Below are positions 1 to 8,925 of a stretch of 64,000 nucleotides of DNA, piece after piece. The DNA lies in assembly GCF_018130215.1 (NCBI RefSeq), contig NZ_JAFCKQ010000006.1, positions 124,001-188,000 on the forward strand, written 5' to 3'. Position 1 is the stretch's first letter, and every line of letters starts with the position of its first letter. A program made the position numbers and the translations under genes. The notes below the pieces were generated by a model that was not told the origin of the DNA, made no database searches, and saw nothing but the letters and a program-made list of their open reading frames with translations. Origin of the DNA: Bradyrhizobium jicamae (GTDB taxonomy: Bacteria > Pseudomonadota > Alphaproteobacteria > Rhizobiales > Xanthobacteraceae).

Positions 1-219
1 TTGCGGATCGCCCAGCCGGATCACGCCGAGCAGCTTGTTGTCGACGGGATCGGTGACGGAGACCGTGTTGGAGAACTGCTCGGCGGCATAGACACGATCG
101 TGATGGCTGATCGGAATATCAGGCGCGGACGCTGCACCGGGCGCCTGGCCGGCGAACGCGGAGCTCGACATCACAACCACTGATGTGGCCAGCAGAGTCT
201 TCAGGAATTGGCGGTTCAT
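1..219 (-). CDS. YVTN/YncE-type beta-propeller protein, secreted (N-terminal part)
   Basis: Only the first 73 codons are present; the gene continues past the left edge of the window. The protein starts MNRQFLKTLLATSVVVMSS and has a typical Sec signal peptide ending near SAFA. The visible mature part (VYAAEQFSNTVSVTDP then a short hinge and LLGVIRLGDPQ) has the rhythm of one blade of a 40-residue YVTN repeat beta-propeller, a periplasmic fold often used for binding rather than catalysis. The start is the ATG whose complement lies at 217-219. It sits 12 bases downstream of the DUF305 gene on the same strand, so the two are probably co-transcribed. The signal peptide is seen directly; the fold is inferred from a single repeat. 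Confidence 0.6.
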   Translation of the reverse strand, partial: MNRQFLKTLLATSVVVMSSSAFAGQAPGAASAPDIPISHHDRVYAAEQFSNTVSVTDPVDNKLLGVIRLGDPQ

Positions 220-231
220 TGCTTCGGATTC

Positions 232-699
232 CTACTTCTTCATTTCATGGGACATGTTCATGTGGTCGCGAGCGGTCGTAGCTGCGGGAGCGGGCTGCGT
301 CGGGGCGGGAGCAGATGCCGTGACCGGCTCGCCGATCGCGAGTTTCATGGCGTCGATCTCCTGCTGCTGGTCGACGATGATCTCCTGCGCGATGCGACGC
401 AGCTGCTCGTTCTTGCCGTAGCGAAGCTCGATCACGGCCATGTCGATCGCGCCCTGGTGATGCGGCGTCATCATCGCGACGAAGTCACGATCGACATCGC
501 CGCTCGGCCTTGCCGCCATGTCGTTCATCATCTTGGTCATCGCGGCGTCGTTTTCGGCGAGGAAGGCGCTCTCTTCGGCCGTCTGCGCCGGCTGATGCGC
601 TTCTTGCGCAAGCACGGTCGAGGAGGCCGCAAAGGCGAGCAGCACGCGCATGCCGAGCAGGGCGGCACCGAGACCGGGTCTGAAGGATCGCAGTATCAT
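232..699 (-). CDS. DUF305 family secreted protein
   Basis: About 155 residues starting MILRSFRPGLGAALLGM, with a signal peptide ending near VLAQ. The family hallmark MMTPHHQGAIDMA is present, followed by a helix (RRIAQEIIVDQQQEIDAM), which together define the DUF305 fold, a ferritin-like helical domain. The C-terminus is rich in His and Met (HMNMSHEMKK), as in relatives linked to copper or other metal handling; the metal role is an inference. An AGGGTG ribosome site lies about five bases before this ATG, which favours it over the longer open frame that starts at 744. The beta-propeller gene follows closely on the same strand. Confidence 0.82.
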   Translation of the reverse strand: MILRSFRPGLGAALLGMRVLLAFAASSTVLAQEAHQPAQTAEESAFLAENDAAMTKMMNDMAARPSGDVDRDFVAMMTPHHQGAIDMAVIELRYGKNEQLRRIAQEIIVDQQQEIDAMKLAIGEPVTASAPAPTQPAPAATTARDHMNMSHEMKK

Positions 700-964
700 G
701 ACATTCACCCTGTGTGGTGTCGGGGAGCCCGAACGGTCCGGCATGGGCCGGCTTGCATGGGGTGGGACGCGGTGGCGTGGGTTCTATTCCGTCGAGGAGT
801 GAAAATTATCAGTGATCACGACTTGCTGATCGATGAAATTGCGGGCTCAGGCCTGGGCCTGCGTTTTGCGATCGGCAAACCTCTGGCTATAAGGAGTAAT
901 TCCGGTTCCGATCGGCCGGGTCCCTCTGTCCCCTTTGCGCGGTCCAGGCGCCAACAAGGCAAAA
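700..964. other. Divergent intergenic region with short palindrome
   Basis: This is the promoter region between the DUF305 gene (leftward) and hydantoinase B (rightward). It contains ATCAGTGATCA at 808-818, whose GTGATCAC core is a perfect 8-base palindrome. The same 11 bases recur at 8881-8891, about 35 bases before the start of the CoA-transferase gene of the same catabolic block. A shared operator is possible but unproven. No RNA gene or credible small gene was seen here. Confidence 0.35.
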
Positions 965-2617
965 ATGTCCGTCAAGATCGATCCGATCACCCGCTCCGTC
1001 GTCCAGCACCGCCTGTCATCGATCGTGAGGGAAATGGGCGAAGCCATGCTTCGCACCTCCTATTCGCAGATCCTCAATTCCAGCCGCGATTTCTCGCTCG
1101 GCATCTGCGACACAAGCGGGCGGCTGATCGCGCAGGCCGACCACATCCCGGTGCATGTCGGCGCGCTGCCCTGGGCGACGCTGGCGGTCGAGCAGCGCTT
1201 CAAGGATGTCGCGCCCGGCGACGTCATCCTGCTCAACGATCCCTATCAGGGCGGCAGCCATCTGCCCGATCTTACCGCCTTCGTGCCTGTTTTCGACGGG
1301 GACAAACGGCTGCTCTGGACCATCGTGCGCGCACATCAGAGCGACATCGGCGGCGCCACCCACGGCGCCTACAATCCCGCCGCCACGGAGATCTATCAGG
1401 AAGGCATCCGTATCCCGCCGATCAAGCTCTATGAAGCCGGCAAGCCGCGCGAGGATCTGCTCGACCTCCTGGCGCTGAACATCCGAAATCCCAGGGAATT
1501 TCGCGGCGACCTTGCAGCGATGCTCGGCGCCGCCCATCTCGGCGAGCGCCGCGTGGCAAAGCTGTTCAGCGAGTTCGGGACCGAGACCGTCGAGGCCGCG
1601 ATCGAGGCCATTCTCGATGCCACCGAGCAGCAGACCCGTGTGGTGGTTTCGACCTGGAAGGACGGCGTGTTCCACGGCGAGGCCCTGCTCGATGACGACG
1701 GCCACGGCCGCACCGATATCAGGATATCGGCCAAGGTGACGAAGACGGGCAGCGACATCGAGGTCGATCTCACCGGCTCCGATCCGCAATCGACCAGTTT
1801 TGTGAACTCATCGCATGCCAACATGCAGGCCGCCGTCGCGATGGCCTTTGCGTATCTGATCGATGCGGACATCCCGAAGAACACCGGCGCGCTGCGGCCG
1901 CTGAAGGTCGTGGCGAAGCAGGGCACCATCGTCTGGGCCGATCCGGGGCGCCCGGTGACCCTCTGCACCAGCCACCCTTCCAACGAGATCGTCGAGGCGA
2001 TCATCAAGGCGATGTCCGCGTCATGTCCGGACCGCGTGATGGGTGGATGGGGCCGCCGCTTCCGCATCGCGATCCAGGGCGAGGACCCGCGCAACAGCCG
2101 CAACTTCATCTGGCACATGTTTCAGGCACGGCCCGGCGGCGGCGCGTCGCCGGGCGGTGACGGCTACTCCTCGATCGGCGAATGGCACTCGGTCGGCGGG
2201 CTCAAGTTCGGCAGCATCGAGGTCGCCGAGGTGCGCTTTCCCCTGCATTTTCGCCAGCACGAATTCCGGCCGGATTCCGGCGGCGACGGCCAGCATCGCG
2301 GCGGCCTCGGCGTCGCGCTCGACATGGTGCTGGAGACGGCGAAGCCAGCGAAAGGCAACACCGCCGGCGACGGCGCGCGCCACGGCCCCTGCGGCATGCT
2401 CGGCGGCAGGGACGGCGCGCCACATCACTATCGGTTGCTGTCGGAAGGCCGCGAGCCCCGCGTGCTGAAGACGAAGGAGGTCGGCATCGAGCTTCGCCCC
2501 GGCGATTGCCTGGAGATCCGCTCCTCCGGCGGGGGTGGCTGGGGACCGCCCGAGCAGCGCTCGGTGGAAGCGCGGGCGCGCGACGCAGCACAAGGTCTGG
2601 TTTCGAAAGCGGTTTAG
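965..2617 (+). CDS. hyuB: Hydantoinase B / oxoprolinase family protein (HyuB)
   Basis: About 550 residues matching the HyuB half of the ATP-dependent hydantoinase/5-oxoprolinase/acetone-carboxylase superfamily. Recognisable features are the N-terminal DPITRSVVQHRLSSIVREMGEAMLRTSYS segment in two parts, LNDPYQGGSHLPDL, HQSDIGG, the region SSHANMQAAVAMAF, and the glycine-rich C-terminal SSGGGGWGPP. HyuB partners HyuA in ATP-dependent opening of cyclic amides such as hydantoins or 5-oxoproline. The start is the ATG at 965 (MSVKIDPIT), preceded by AAGG. HyuA follows six bases after the stop, so the pair is co-translated. The true substrate cannot be read from the sequence. The following genes suggest catabolism of a cyclic amide or imide to a CoA ester. 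Confidence 0.88.
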   Translation: MSVKIDPITRSVVQHRLSSIVREMGEAMLRTSYSQILNSSRDFSLGICDTSGRLIAQADHIPVHVGALPWATLAVEQRFKDVAPGDVILLNDPYQGGSHLPDLTAFVPVFDGDKRLLWTIVRAHQSDIGGATHGAYNPAATEIYQEGIRIPPIKLYEAGKPREDLLDLLALNIRNPREFRGDLAAMLGAAHLGERRVAKLFSEFGTETVEAAIEAILDATEQQTRVVVSTWKDGVFHGEALLDDDGHGRTDIRISAKVTKTGSDIEVDLTGSDPQSTSFVNSSHANMQAAVAMAFAYLIDADIPKNTGALRPLKVVAKQGTIVWADPGRPVTLCTSHPSNEIVEAIIKAMSASCPDRVMGGWGRRFRIAIQGEDPRNSRNFIWHMFQARPGGGASPGGDGYSSIGEWHSVGGLKFGSIEVAEVRFPLHFRQHEFRPDSGGDGQHRGGLGVALDMVLETAKPAKGNTAGDGARHGPCGMLGGRDGAPHHYRLLSEGREPRVLKTKEVGIELRPGDCLEIRSSGGGGWGPPEQRSVEARARDAAQGLVSKAV

Positions 2618-2623
2618 CCAAGC

Positions 2624-4663
2624 ATGTTCACGATTGGAATAGATGTCGGCGGCACCTACACCGACCTGGTTGCCACTGACGAAACCGGACGCACCGTTTT
2701 CGCAAAATCACCGTCCACTCCGGCAGATCAGTCGATCGGCGTCATGGCCGGGCTTGAAGAGCTGGCGCGCCGCATCGGTGTTACGCGCGCGGCGATGCTG
2801 GCGGCGACCGATCGCCTCGTGCACGGCACGACGGTCGCGACCAATGCACTTCTGGAGCGCAAGGGCGCCAGGGTCGCACTGCTGACCACCGAAGGCCATC
2901 GCGACGTCGTCGAGATGCGCGAAGGGCTGAAGCCCGACCGCTATGATCTGCGGACGCCGCCGCCCGAGCCGCTGGTGCCGCGCGAGCGCCGTTTTGGCGT
3001 GCGCGAGCGACTGAAGGCGGACGGCAGCGCGTCCATTCCGCTCGATGCGACTGCGCTCGATGCTGCGATCGCCGACGTCAGGCGATCGGACGCAACCTCG
3101 GTCGCGGTCTGCTTCCTGCACGCCTATCTCAATCCAGTGCATGAGCTTGCCGCCGTCGAACGCCTCGCGAACGAACTGCCCGGCGTCAGTGTCTCGCGGT
3201 CCAGCGACGTGTTGCCGCAGATTAAGGAATATGAACGGGTCTCGACCACGATCGTGAACGCCTATGTCGCACCGACGGTGCAGCGCTATCTCGCCAATCT
3301 GGAGCGCAGCCTCATCGAGGCCGGGTTTGCGGGATCGCTGTTCGTCGTGCTGTCGCATGGCGGCATGGCACCGGTGGAGGAGGCCTCGCGGCTCGCTGCG
3401 GGCACGGTACTGTCGGGCCCCGCCGGCGGCATCTCCGGCAGCCGCCGCTGCGCCGACCTGCTCGGGATTCCCGACCTCGTGCCGTTCGACATGGGTGGCA
3501 CCTCGACCGATATCTCGCTGATTTCGGATGGTGTGGCCTCGCTCTCGGCCGACGGCATGCTGGCGGGCCAGCGCATCGCGTTGCGCAGCCTCGATATTGC
3601 CAGCATCGCGGCCGGCGGCGGCTCGATCGCCAGCGTAGACGGCGGCCGCACGCTGCGCGTGGGCCCCGAGAGCGCCGGCTCCGTGCCGGGTCCTGCCTGC
3701 TACGGCAATGGCGGCCTGGCTGCCACCGTCACCGATGCCAATGTCGTGCTCGGCTATCTCGACGCCCGAGCCTTCATGGGCGGCGCGCGGCCGCTCGATC
3801 GCGCCGCCTCGGAAGCCGCGGTCGACCGCATCGCCGCGGCGCTCGATCTGTCACGGATCGAAGCGGCCGCCGGCATCTACAAGATGATCAATCTGAAGAT
3901 GGCCGACGGCATCCGCCTGACGACCTTGCGCCGTGGCGTCGATCCCCGCAAATTCGCGCTGCTGAGCTTTGGCGGCGCCGCCGGCATGCATGCGGCGGAG
4001 GTGGCGCGCGAACTCGAGATCAGGCGCATCATCGTGCCGACGGTCGCTTCCGTGCTGTCGGCCTGGGGCATGCTGACCAGCGATCTGCGCTACGAGGTCA
4101 GCCGCACGCATTACGGCACGGGCCGGATTTCTGCCGACGAGGTGCGTGGGCTGTTCGCCGCCCTGGAGAAGCAGGCCGCCGGCCGTCTGCGCGGCTGGTT
4201 CAAGGGCGACATCGCGATCGAGCGCTCGGCGGAGATGCGCTATGGCGAGCAGGTGTTCGAAATCGACGTGCTGCTCGGCGATGTCGACCTTAACGCCCCC
4301 GATCTGGTCGCCGACATCGAGGAGCGCTTCCACCGCCGCCACGAGGAGCTCTACACCTATGCCTCGCGCGGCCAGGAGGTGGTCTTCGTCAACGCCCGCG
4401 TCGCCGCGGTCGGCAAGGTGGCGCGGCGTGCCGGCGATGCCGCCGCCGTGTCCTCCACCGCGCCCTGCGCACCGCGCGGCAGGCGGCAGGCCTGGTTCGG
4501 CGCATGGCGCGAGGTGCCGGTCTATGGGCTTGACGATCTCAGGCCCGGCCAATCGCTTGATGGCCCCGCGATCATCGAGGCCGAGACAACAACCGTGCTG
4601 GTCGACATCGGCGACCGGGTCACGGTGAATGGGCTCGGCTGGCTAGATATAACGTTGCGGTGA
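2624..4663 (+). CDS. hyuA: Hydantoinase A / oxoprolinase family protein (HyuA)
   Basis: A full-length 679-residue HyuA. The N-terminal IGIDVGGTYTDLVATD is the ATP-binding phosphate loop of the actin-like fold. VHGTTVATNALLERKG follows, then the second ATPase loop VPFDMGGTSTDISLI and the domain motif LSFGGAAGMHAAEVA. It supplies ATP-driven activation of the cyclic amide, acting in the cytoplasm with the HyuB product just upstream (six-base gap). Its length is normal for bacterial N-methylhydantoinase A subunits. There is no fusion with HyuB, unlike eukaryotic 5-oxoprolinase. Substrate specificity is unknown: hydantoin, N-methylhydantoin and 5-oxoproline are all possible. Confidence 0.9.
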   Translation: MFTIGIDVGGTYTDLVATDETGRTVFAKSPSTPADQSIGVMAGLEELARRIGVTRAAMLAATDRLVHGTTVATNALLERKGARVALLTTEGHRDVVEMREGLKPDRYDLRTPPPEPLVPRERRFGVRERLKADGSASIPLDATALDAAIADVRRSDATSVAVCFLHAYLNPVHELAAVERLANELPGVSVSRSSDVLPQIKEYERVSTTIVNAYVAPTVQRYLANLERSLIEAGFAGSLFVVLSHGGMAPVEEASRLAAGTVLSGPAGGISGSRRCADLLGIPDLVPFDMGGTSTDISLISDGVASLSADGMLAGQRIALRSLDIASIAAGGGSIASVDGGRTLRVGPESAGSVPGPACYGNGGLAATVTDANVVLGYLDARAFMGGARPLDRAASEAAVDRIAAALDLSRIEAAAGIYKMINLKMADGIRLTTLRRGVDPRKFALLSFGGAAGMHAAEVARELEIRRIIVPTVASVLSAWGMLTSDLRYEVSRTHYGTGRISADEVRGLFAALEKQAAGRLRGWFKGDIAIERSAEMRYGEQVFEIDVLLGDVDLNAPDLVADIEERFHRRHEELYTYASRGQEVVFVNARVAAVGKVARRAGDAAAVSSTAPCAPRGRRQAWFGAWREVPVYGLDDLRPGQSLDGPAIIEAETTTVLVDIGDRVTVNGLGWLDITLR

Positions 4664-4744
4664 CGCGGAACTCTGCCATCAACATTTCATTTTTCGAGCG
4701 TTGCCTTCGACGTTAAGGTCGGATCGCTTGGGAGGGGCGCTGGC

Positions 4745-6007
4745 GTGCCGGCGTTTGTGGCGATGTTGATGCAAACAAAAAGACAAGCCGTGCTTTCGAT
4801 CGTCCTCGTCCTCGGAGCGCTGACGACCGTCGCAGCGTTGCGCGCGCAGCCGGCAACGGAAGCCGCCGTCGACGGCGACATCCGCATCGGCAATATCATG
4901 CCCTACACCGGCCCGCTGGCCGCGTTTGCCACCATCGGGCGGGCGGAGGCGGCCTATTTCGACATGATCAACGAGCAGGGCGGCGTCAACGGCCGCAAGA
5001 TCAAATTCATCTCGGTGGATGACAGCTCCAGTCCGCAGACCGCGGTGGAGCAGACCCGCGACCTCGTCGAGAAGCAGAACGTGCTCATGATGTTCGGCTC
5101 GTTTGGCACGCCGGACAATCTGGCGACGCGGACCTATCTCAACGAGAGGAAGATCCCGCAACTGTTCGTTGCATCCGGTGACGAGGCGTGGGCGCATCCC
5201 ACGGCATTTCCATGGAGCATGGGCTGGCAGCCGACCTTCCGTGCCGAGGGCCGGATCTACGCCAATTACATCCAGGCCGCCTATCCCGACCGCAAGATCG
5301 CCGTGCTCTGGCAGAACGACCAGTTCGGTCGCGACCTGTTCAAGGGTTTGCAGGAAGGGCTCGGCGACACGGCTGGCAGGATCGTCGCCGATCTCGCCTT
5401 TGATGCGTCGGAGACTGCGATCCAGAACCAGCTCGGGATCCTGAAGGACTCCGGCGCCGAGATCCTGGTGTTCGACGGCGCGCCGGCGATCGCCGCACGC
5501 GCGATCCGCAGCGCCGCCGAGCAGCTTGACTGGCATCCGGTCTTCATCCTCGACAACGCCTCGGCCTCGATCGCCAGCGCACTGCGCCCAGCGGGCCTGC
5601 AGAACTCGCTCGGCGTGATCTCGACCTCGTTCCTGAAGGATGCCGGCGACGCCTCCTGGAAGGACGATCCGCACATCAAGGCGTGGCTCACCTTCATGGA
5701 CAAGTATTTCCCCGACGGCGACAAGGACGATCTTTACGCCGTGTTCGGTTACGCCGCGGCCGACACGCTGCTCCAGGTGCTGCGACAGTGCGGCAACGAT
5801 GTCTCGCGCGAGAACGTGATGCGGCAGGCAGAGGCGCTGAAGGACTACCAGAGCCCGATCGCGCTGCCGGGGATCGCGATCAACACCGGGCCGAAGGATT
5901 TCCGCCCCATCAAGCAGATGCGCCTGGTGCAGTTCGACGGCAACGCCTGGCAGCCCATCGGCGACGTCGTGGACAGCGCGTTTACGACGGTCAGGGATGA
6001 TAATTAG
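4745..6007 (+). CDS. ABC transporter substrate-binding protein, branched-chain amino acid/amide type
   Basis: A periplasmic binding protein of about 420 residues of the LivJ/LivK class. After a signal peptide (VLSIVLVLGALTTVAAL...) the mature domain begins IRIGNIMPYTGPLAAFATIG. The family motif FDMINEQGGVNGRKI follows, then QTRDLVEKQNVLMMFGSFGT. The GTG start at 4745 has GGGAGGGG eight bases upstream; ATG codons at 4763 and 4769 are alternatives. No permease or ATPase gene is next to it, so it is an orphan that must share an importer encoded elsewhere. The position after hyuAB suggests it binds the pathway substrate, which is inference. A strong hairpin follows the stop codon. Confidence 0.85.
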   Translation: MPAFVAMLMQTKRQAVLSIVLVLGALTTVAALRAQPATEAAVDGDIRIGNIMPYTGPLAAFATIGRAEAAYFDMINEQGGVNGRKIKFISVDDSSSPQTAVEQTRDLVEKQNVLMMFGSFGTPDNLATRTYLNERKIPQLFVASGDEAWAHPTAFPWSMGWQPTFRAEGRIYANYIQAAYPDRKIAVLWQNDQFGRDLFKGLQEGLGDTAGRIVADLAFDASETAIQNQLGILKDSGAEILVFDGAPAIAARAIRSAAEQLDWHPVFILDNASASIASALRPAGLQNSLGVISTSFLKDAGDASWKDDPHIKAWLTFMDKYFPDGDKDDLYAVFGYAAADTLLQVLRQCGNDVSRENVMRQAEALKDYQSPIALPGIAINTGPKDFRPIKQMRLVQFDGNAWQPIGDVVDSAFTTVRDDN

Positions 6008-6014
6008 CTGATAT

Positions 6015-6036
6015 CGTCCCGGCCAGCGCCGGGACG
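6015..6036. terminator. Hairpin between convergent genes
   Basis: A perfect nine-base stem, CGTCCCGGC and GCCGGGACG, closes a four-base loop. It sits between the stop codons of the binding-protein gene and the leftward enolase-superfamily gene. There is no T-run on either side, so it may be a bidirectional barrier or one of the GC-rich palindromic repeats seen elsewhere in the window. Confidence 0.5.
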
Positions 6037-6065
6037 ACGGTGGGGAGCGGGCTGGTTTGAAATCC

Positions 6066-7280
6066 CTACTTCTTCAGCCCGTAATTCAGCAGCCCGCCCT
6101 TGTTCTTCGGTGGATGCGCGCGAAGCCCTTCCTCGTTCGGCTCGGTGCCCCAGCCCGGGCGATCCGGGATCACGAGATGGCCATCGACGTAATCTGGTAC
6201 GTGCGTGAACAGCTCGTGGTCCCAGGCGAGACGGTCGATGTCGGTCTCCATGATCCGCAAATTCGGCACCGCGGCGCAGAAATGCGCGTTCATCATGGTG
6301 CAGAGGTGGCCGTAGAAATTATGCGGCGCTACGTTGACCTCGAAATGCTCGGCGGCATTTGCGATCTTCATCGACTGCCAGACGCCGTTCCACGGCGTGT
6401 CGATGATCGCGACGTCCATCGCCTGCTCGGTGAAATAGGGCAGGAATTCGCGCAGGCCCAGCAGCGTCTCGCAGGACGAGATCGGATGCGGGCTCCGGCG
6501 GCGGATGTAACCGAGCGCCTGCGGGTTGAAGGTGTCGATCTCGACCCAGAACATGTCCATGTCGGCGATGGCGCGCAGGATCTTCAAATAGCCTTCGGTC
6601 TTGGCGTTGAAATTGAGGTCGAGCAGCAGGTCGACATCGGGACCCGCGCCGTCGCGGATTGCCTCCAGGTGCATGCAGAGATTGCGCAGCACGTTGCGGT
6701 CGACGTTGATCTCCGGCTCGAACGGCGAGCCGAAGCCCGGCCGCCAGCCTGTCGGCTTGCCGTCGGTGTAGACGAAGATGTTAGTCTTCATCGCCGAGAA
6801 TTTCTTCTCGCGCACCTCGCGGCCGATTGCCTTGACGCCGTCGAGGTCCGTGATCGCAGGCTTGTACCAGTCGGGATGATTGATGCGCCAGGTCGCGCAA
6901 TGCGACCAGTAGACCCGTACCCGGTCGCGAATCTTGCCGCCGAGCAACTCGTAGCAGGGCACGCCGAGCGCCTTGGCCTTGGCGTCGAGCAGCGCGTTCT
7001 CGATCGCCCCTAACGCCAGCGCAACCACGCCACCGGCCGCGGGGCGCGTCGCGGCGAACAGTTCGGCATAGATGCTCTCATGCTGGAACGTATTCTTGCC
7101 GACCACCCGCGCCGACAGCCGCTCGATCGCTGCGGTGACGCCGGGCGCGCCAAAGCCCTCGTCGAATTCGCTCCAGCCGACCAGCCCGTCCTCGGTCGTG
7201 ACTTTGACGAAATGATAGTTCCGCCAGCCGGCATCGCAGGCGAGCGTTTCGACGGCTTTGATTGTGGTGGCTTTGCTCAT
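6066..7280 (-). CDS. Mandelate racemase/muconate lactonizing (enolase superfamily) enzyme
   Basis: About 404 residues with enolase-superfamily architecture: an N-terminal capping domain (WRNYHFVKVTTEDGLVGWSEF) and a barrel domain with acid metal ligands in LLLDLNFN, FWVEIDTF and SSCETLLG, plus a basic residue in FSAMKTNIF. These enzymes abstract a proton alpha to a carboxylate and then racemise, dehydrate or cycloisomerise, with Mg2+. The pattern looks closest to the sugar-acid dehydratase/mandelate racemase branch, but the reaction cannot be fixed by reading. I chose the ATG at 7280 (MSKATTIKAVETL) because the 14 codons before it show no family similarity. It is followed on the same strand by nothing but the hairpin at 6015. 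Confidence 0.85.
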   Translation of the reverse strand: MSKATTIKAVETLACDAGWRNYHFVKVTTEDGLVGWSEFDEGFGAPGVTAAIERLSARVVGKNTFQHESIYAELFAATRPAAGGVVALALGAIENALLDAKAKALGVPCYELLGGKIRDRVRVYWSHCATWRINHPDWYKPAITDLDGVKAIGREVREKKFSAMKTNIFVYTDGKPTGWRPGFGSPFEPEINVDRNVLRNLCMHLEAIRDGAGPDVDLLLDLNFNAKTEGYLKILRAIADMDMFWVEIDTFNPQALGYIRRRSPHPISSCETLLGLREFLPYFTEQAMDVAIIDTPWNGVWQSMKIANAAEHFEVNVAPHNFYGHLCTMMNAHFCAAVPNLRIMETDIDRLAWDHELFTHVPDYVDGHLVIPDRPGWGTEPNEEGLRAHPPKNKGGLLNYGLKK

Positions 7281-7372
7281 GGTTTCCGCCCCGGGCTCTG
7301 TTGTTCTTACGAAACCCAACAACGGATCGGTGGACGCGTCAATTCACGCCGGGGCAATGCGACAATGCAGCC

Positions 7373-7443
7373 CCGTCAATGCGAGGAGCGAGGGGTCCGC
7401 ACATGCGGGGCCGACCGATTGCTTCGCTTCGCTGGCAATGGCG
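7373..7443. repeat. GC-rich intergenic palindromic element
   Basis: This interval contains GTCAATGCGAGGAGCGA near the left end, CCGCACATGCGG in the middle and GCTTCGCTTCGCTGGCAATG at the right. Imperfectly inverted ends around a hairpin core are typical of the short mobile palindromes scattered between rhizobial genes. It lies between two leftward genes. Confidence 0.45.
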
Positions 7444-7449
7444 GTCGGA

Positions 7450-8685
7450 TCAAGGCCGGAACAGCGTCGGCCGCTGCCGCTCGAACACCTTGCGGCCGCG
7501 CTTGAAGCCCATCAGCACGTCGGGCAGCTCGGCGATCGCGCCCGGGCCGCTGTCGGTATCAAGCACGACGATATCGGCGGGATTGCCGACCGCGATGCCG
7601 TAATCCCCTAGGTTCATCAGCCGTGCCGGCAGGTCGGTGACGAGATCGAGGCAGGCCTCGAACTCGCTGATCCCGACCTGCGCGGCATTGGCGTAGAGGT
7701 TGGCCATGCGCAGCAGCGAGGCGTCGCCGAACGGTGTGAACGGGTTCTGCACATTATTGGTCGCGACCGAGCACAGCACGCCGCCGGCGGCCAGCCGGTG
7801 CGCGAGCGTGAGCCCGCGCGGGGTGTTGTGGGTGGCATCGCGGCCCATCAGATAGAGGTCGGTCGCCGGCAGCACGGTGACGGCGACGCCCGCCTTGGCA
7901 AGCCGCCCGGTCGCGGCCTTCAGGCTATCAGGCGGAAGCGCGGAGAGTTTCGTCGCATGCCCGATCGCGACTCGCCCGTGATAATTGCGCCGCTCGGTCT
8001 GCCGGCACACCTCCTCCATGTGCGACCAGGAAGGATCGAGATCGAAATCGAGATGCAGGTCGACATCGAGGTCGAACTCCTGCGCCAGATCGAAGATCCG
8101 AGTGATATGCGCGTTCGGGTCGGTGTCGGCATAGGGGCAGCCGCCGATCGCGTCCGCTCCGTCGCGGAGCGCTGCAACAAGCAATTCGTCGGCCCCGGGA
8201 TCGTTGGTCAGGCCTTCCTGCGGGAAGACGCAGAGCGAGAGGTCGAGCGCCCAGGCATAATCGCGCTTCAGCGCCTTCACCGCCTGGTAGCCGCGCAGCC
8301 CGATGCGCGGGTCGATCTCGACATGGGTCCGCATCCGCGTGGTGCCCGCCGTGATCGCGCGCTCGATCACTTTCGCGCCGCGCGCATGGACGTCCTCGAC
8401 CGTGAAATCACGCTTCATCGCCGCGACTGCGCGGATGGCGTCAGCGACGCTCGCATGGTCGTGGCCGCAGCGGCCAAGCAGGCAGGCCTTGTCGAGATGG
8501 ATGTGGCTGTCGACGAAGCCGGGCAGCGTCAGCCGGCCGCCGAGGTCGATCTCGACCGCCTCGCAGGCGAGATGCGGCGCAATCGCGGCGATCGTGCCGT
8601 TGGCGATGCCGATATCGACCGCACCGGCCGGGGCGCGGGTCACGGCGTTGCGGAAGACCAGGTCGAAGGCAGGTTTGGCGGACAT
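7450..8685 (-). CDS. Amidohydrolase, cytosine-deaminase-like
   Basis: 411 residues of the amidohydrolase superfamily. The metal site reads GFVDSHIHLDKACL (the HxH with the following DK typical of cytosine deaminase and related N-acyl or cyclic-amide hydrolases). It is followed by MRTHVEIDP, DLHLDFDLDPSW, IGHATKLSAL and VLPATDLYLMG, with the C-terminal composite domain GNPADIVVLDTDSG. It should hydrolyse a C-N bond of a heterocycle or amide in the cytoplasm. Together with hyuAB it strengthens the view that this block degrades a nitrogen heterocycle. The start ATG at 8685 gives MSAKPAFDLVFRNA, the usual first strand. The exact substrate is unknown. Confidence 0.86.
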   Translation of the reverse strand: MSAKPAFDLVFRNAVTRAPAGAVDIGIANGTIAAIAPHLACEAVEIDLGGRLTLPGFVDSHIHLDKACLLGRCGHDHASVADAIRAVAAMKRDFTVEDVHARGAKVIERAITAGTTRMRTHVEIDPRIGLRGYQAVKALKRDYAWALDLSLCVFPQEGLTNDPGADELLVAALRDGADAIGGCPYADTDPNAHITRIFDLAQEFDLDVDLHLDFDLDPSWSHMEEVCRQTERRNYHGRVAIGHATKLSALPPDSLKAATGRLAKAGVAVTVLPATDLYLMGRDATHNTPRGLTLAHRLAAGGVLCSVATNNVQNPFTPFGDASLLRMANLYANAAQVGISEFEACLDLVTDLPARLMNLGDYGIAVGNPADIVVLDTDSGPGAIAELPDVLMGFKRGRKVFERQRPTLFRP

Positions 8686-8925
8686 CGCATGTACTGGCTT
8701 CGAGATGCTGCAGTCTAACGGACCGGCAGGTGCCGGGCAGCACCCGATTGCGTGCAGGAGAGGGGTAATGTGAAGTCAGCGCAAGTCCAAATACCGTCTC
8801 GCGAATTCCGTCAAGCGGAAGAAAATTCCACTTGCATCGTCGCCGCCCGGCGGCTTCAAGTTCAGGCAACAAGAAACTCAATCAGTGATCATCGATCGCT
8901 GGTGCAATGCTCGCGAGGAAGCCTG

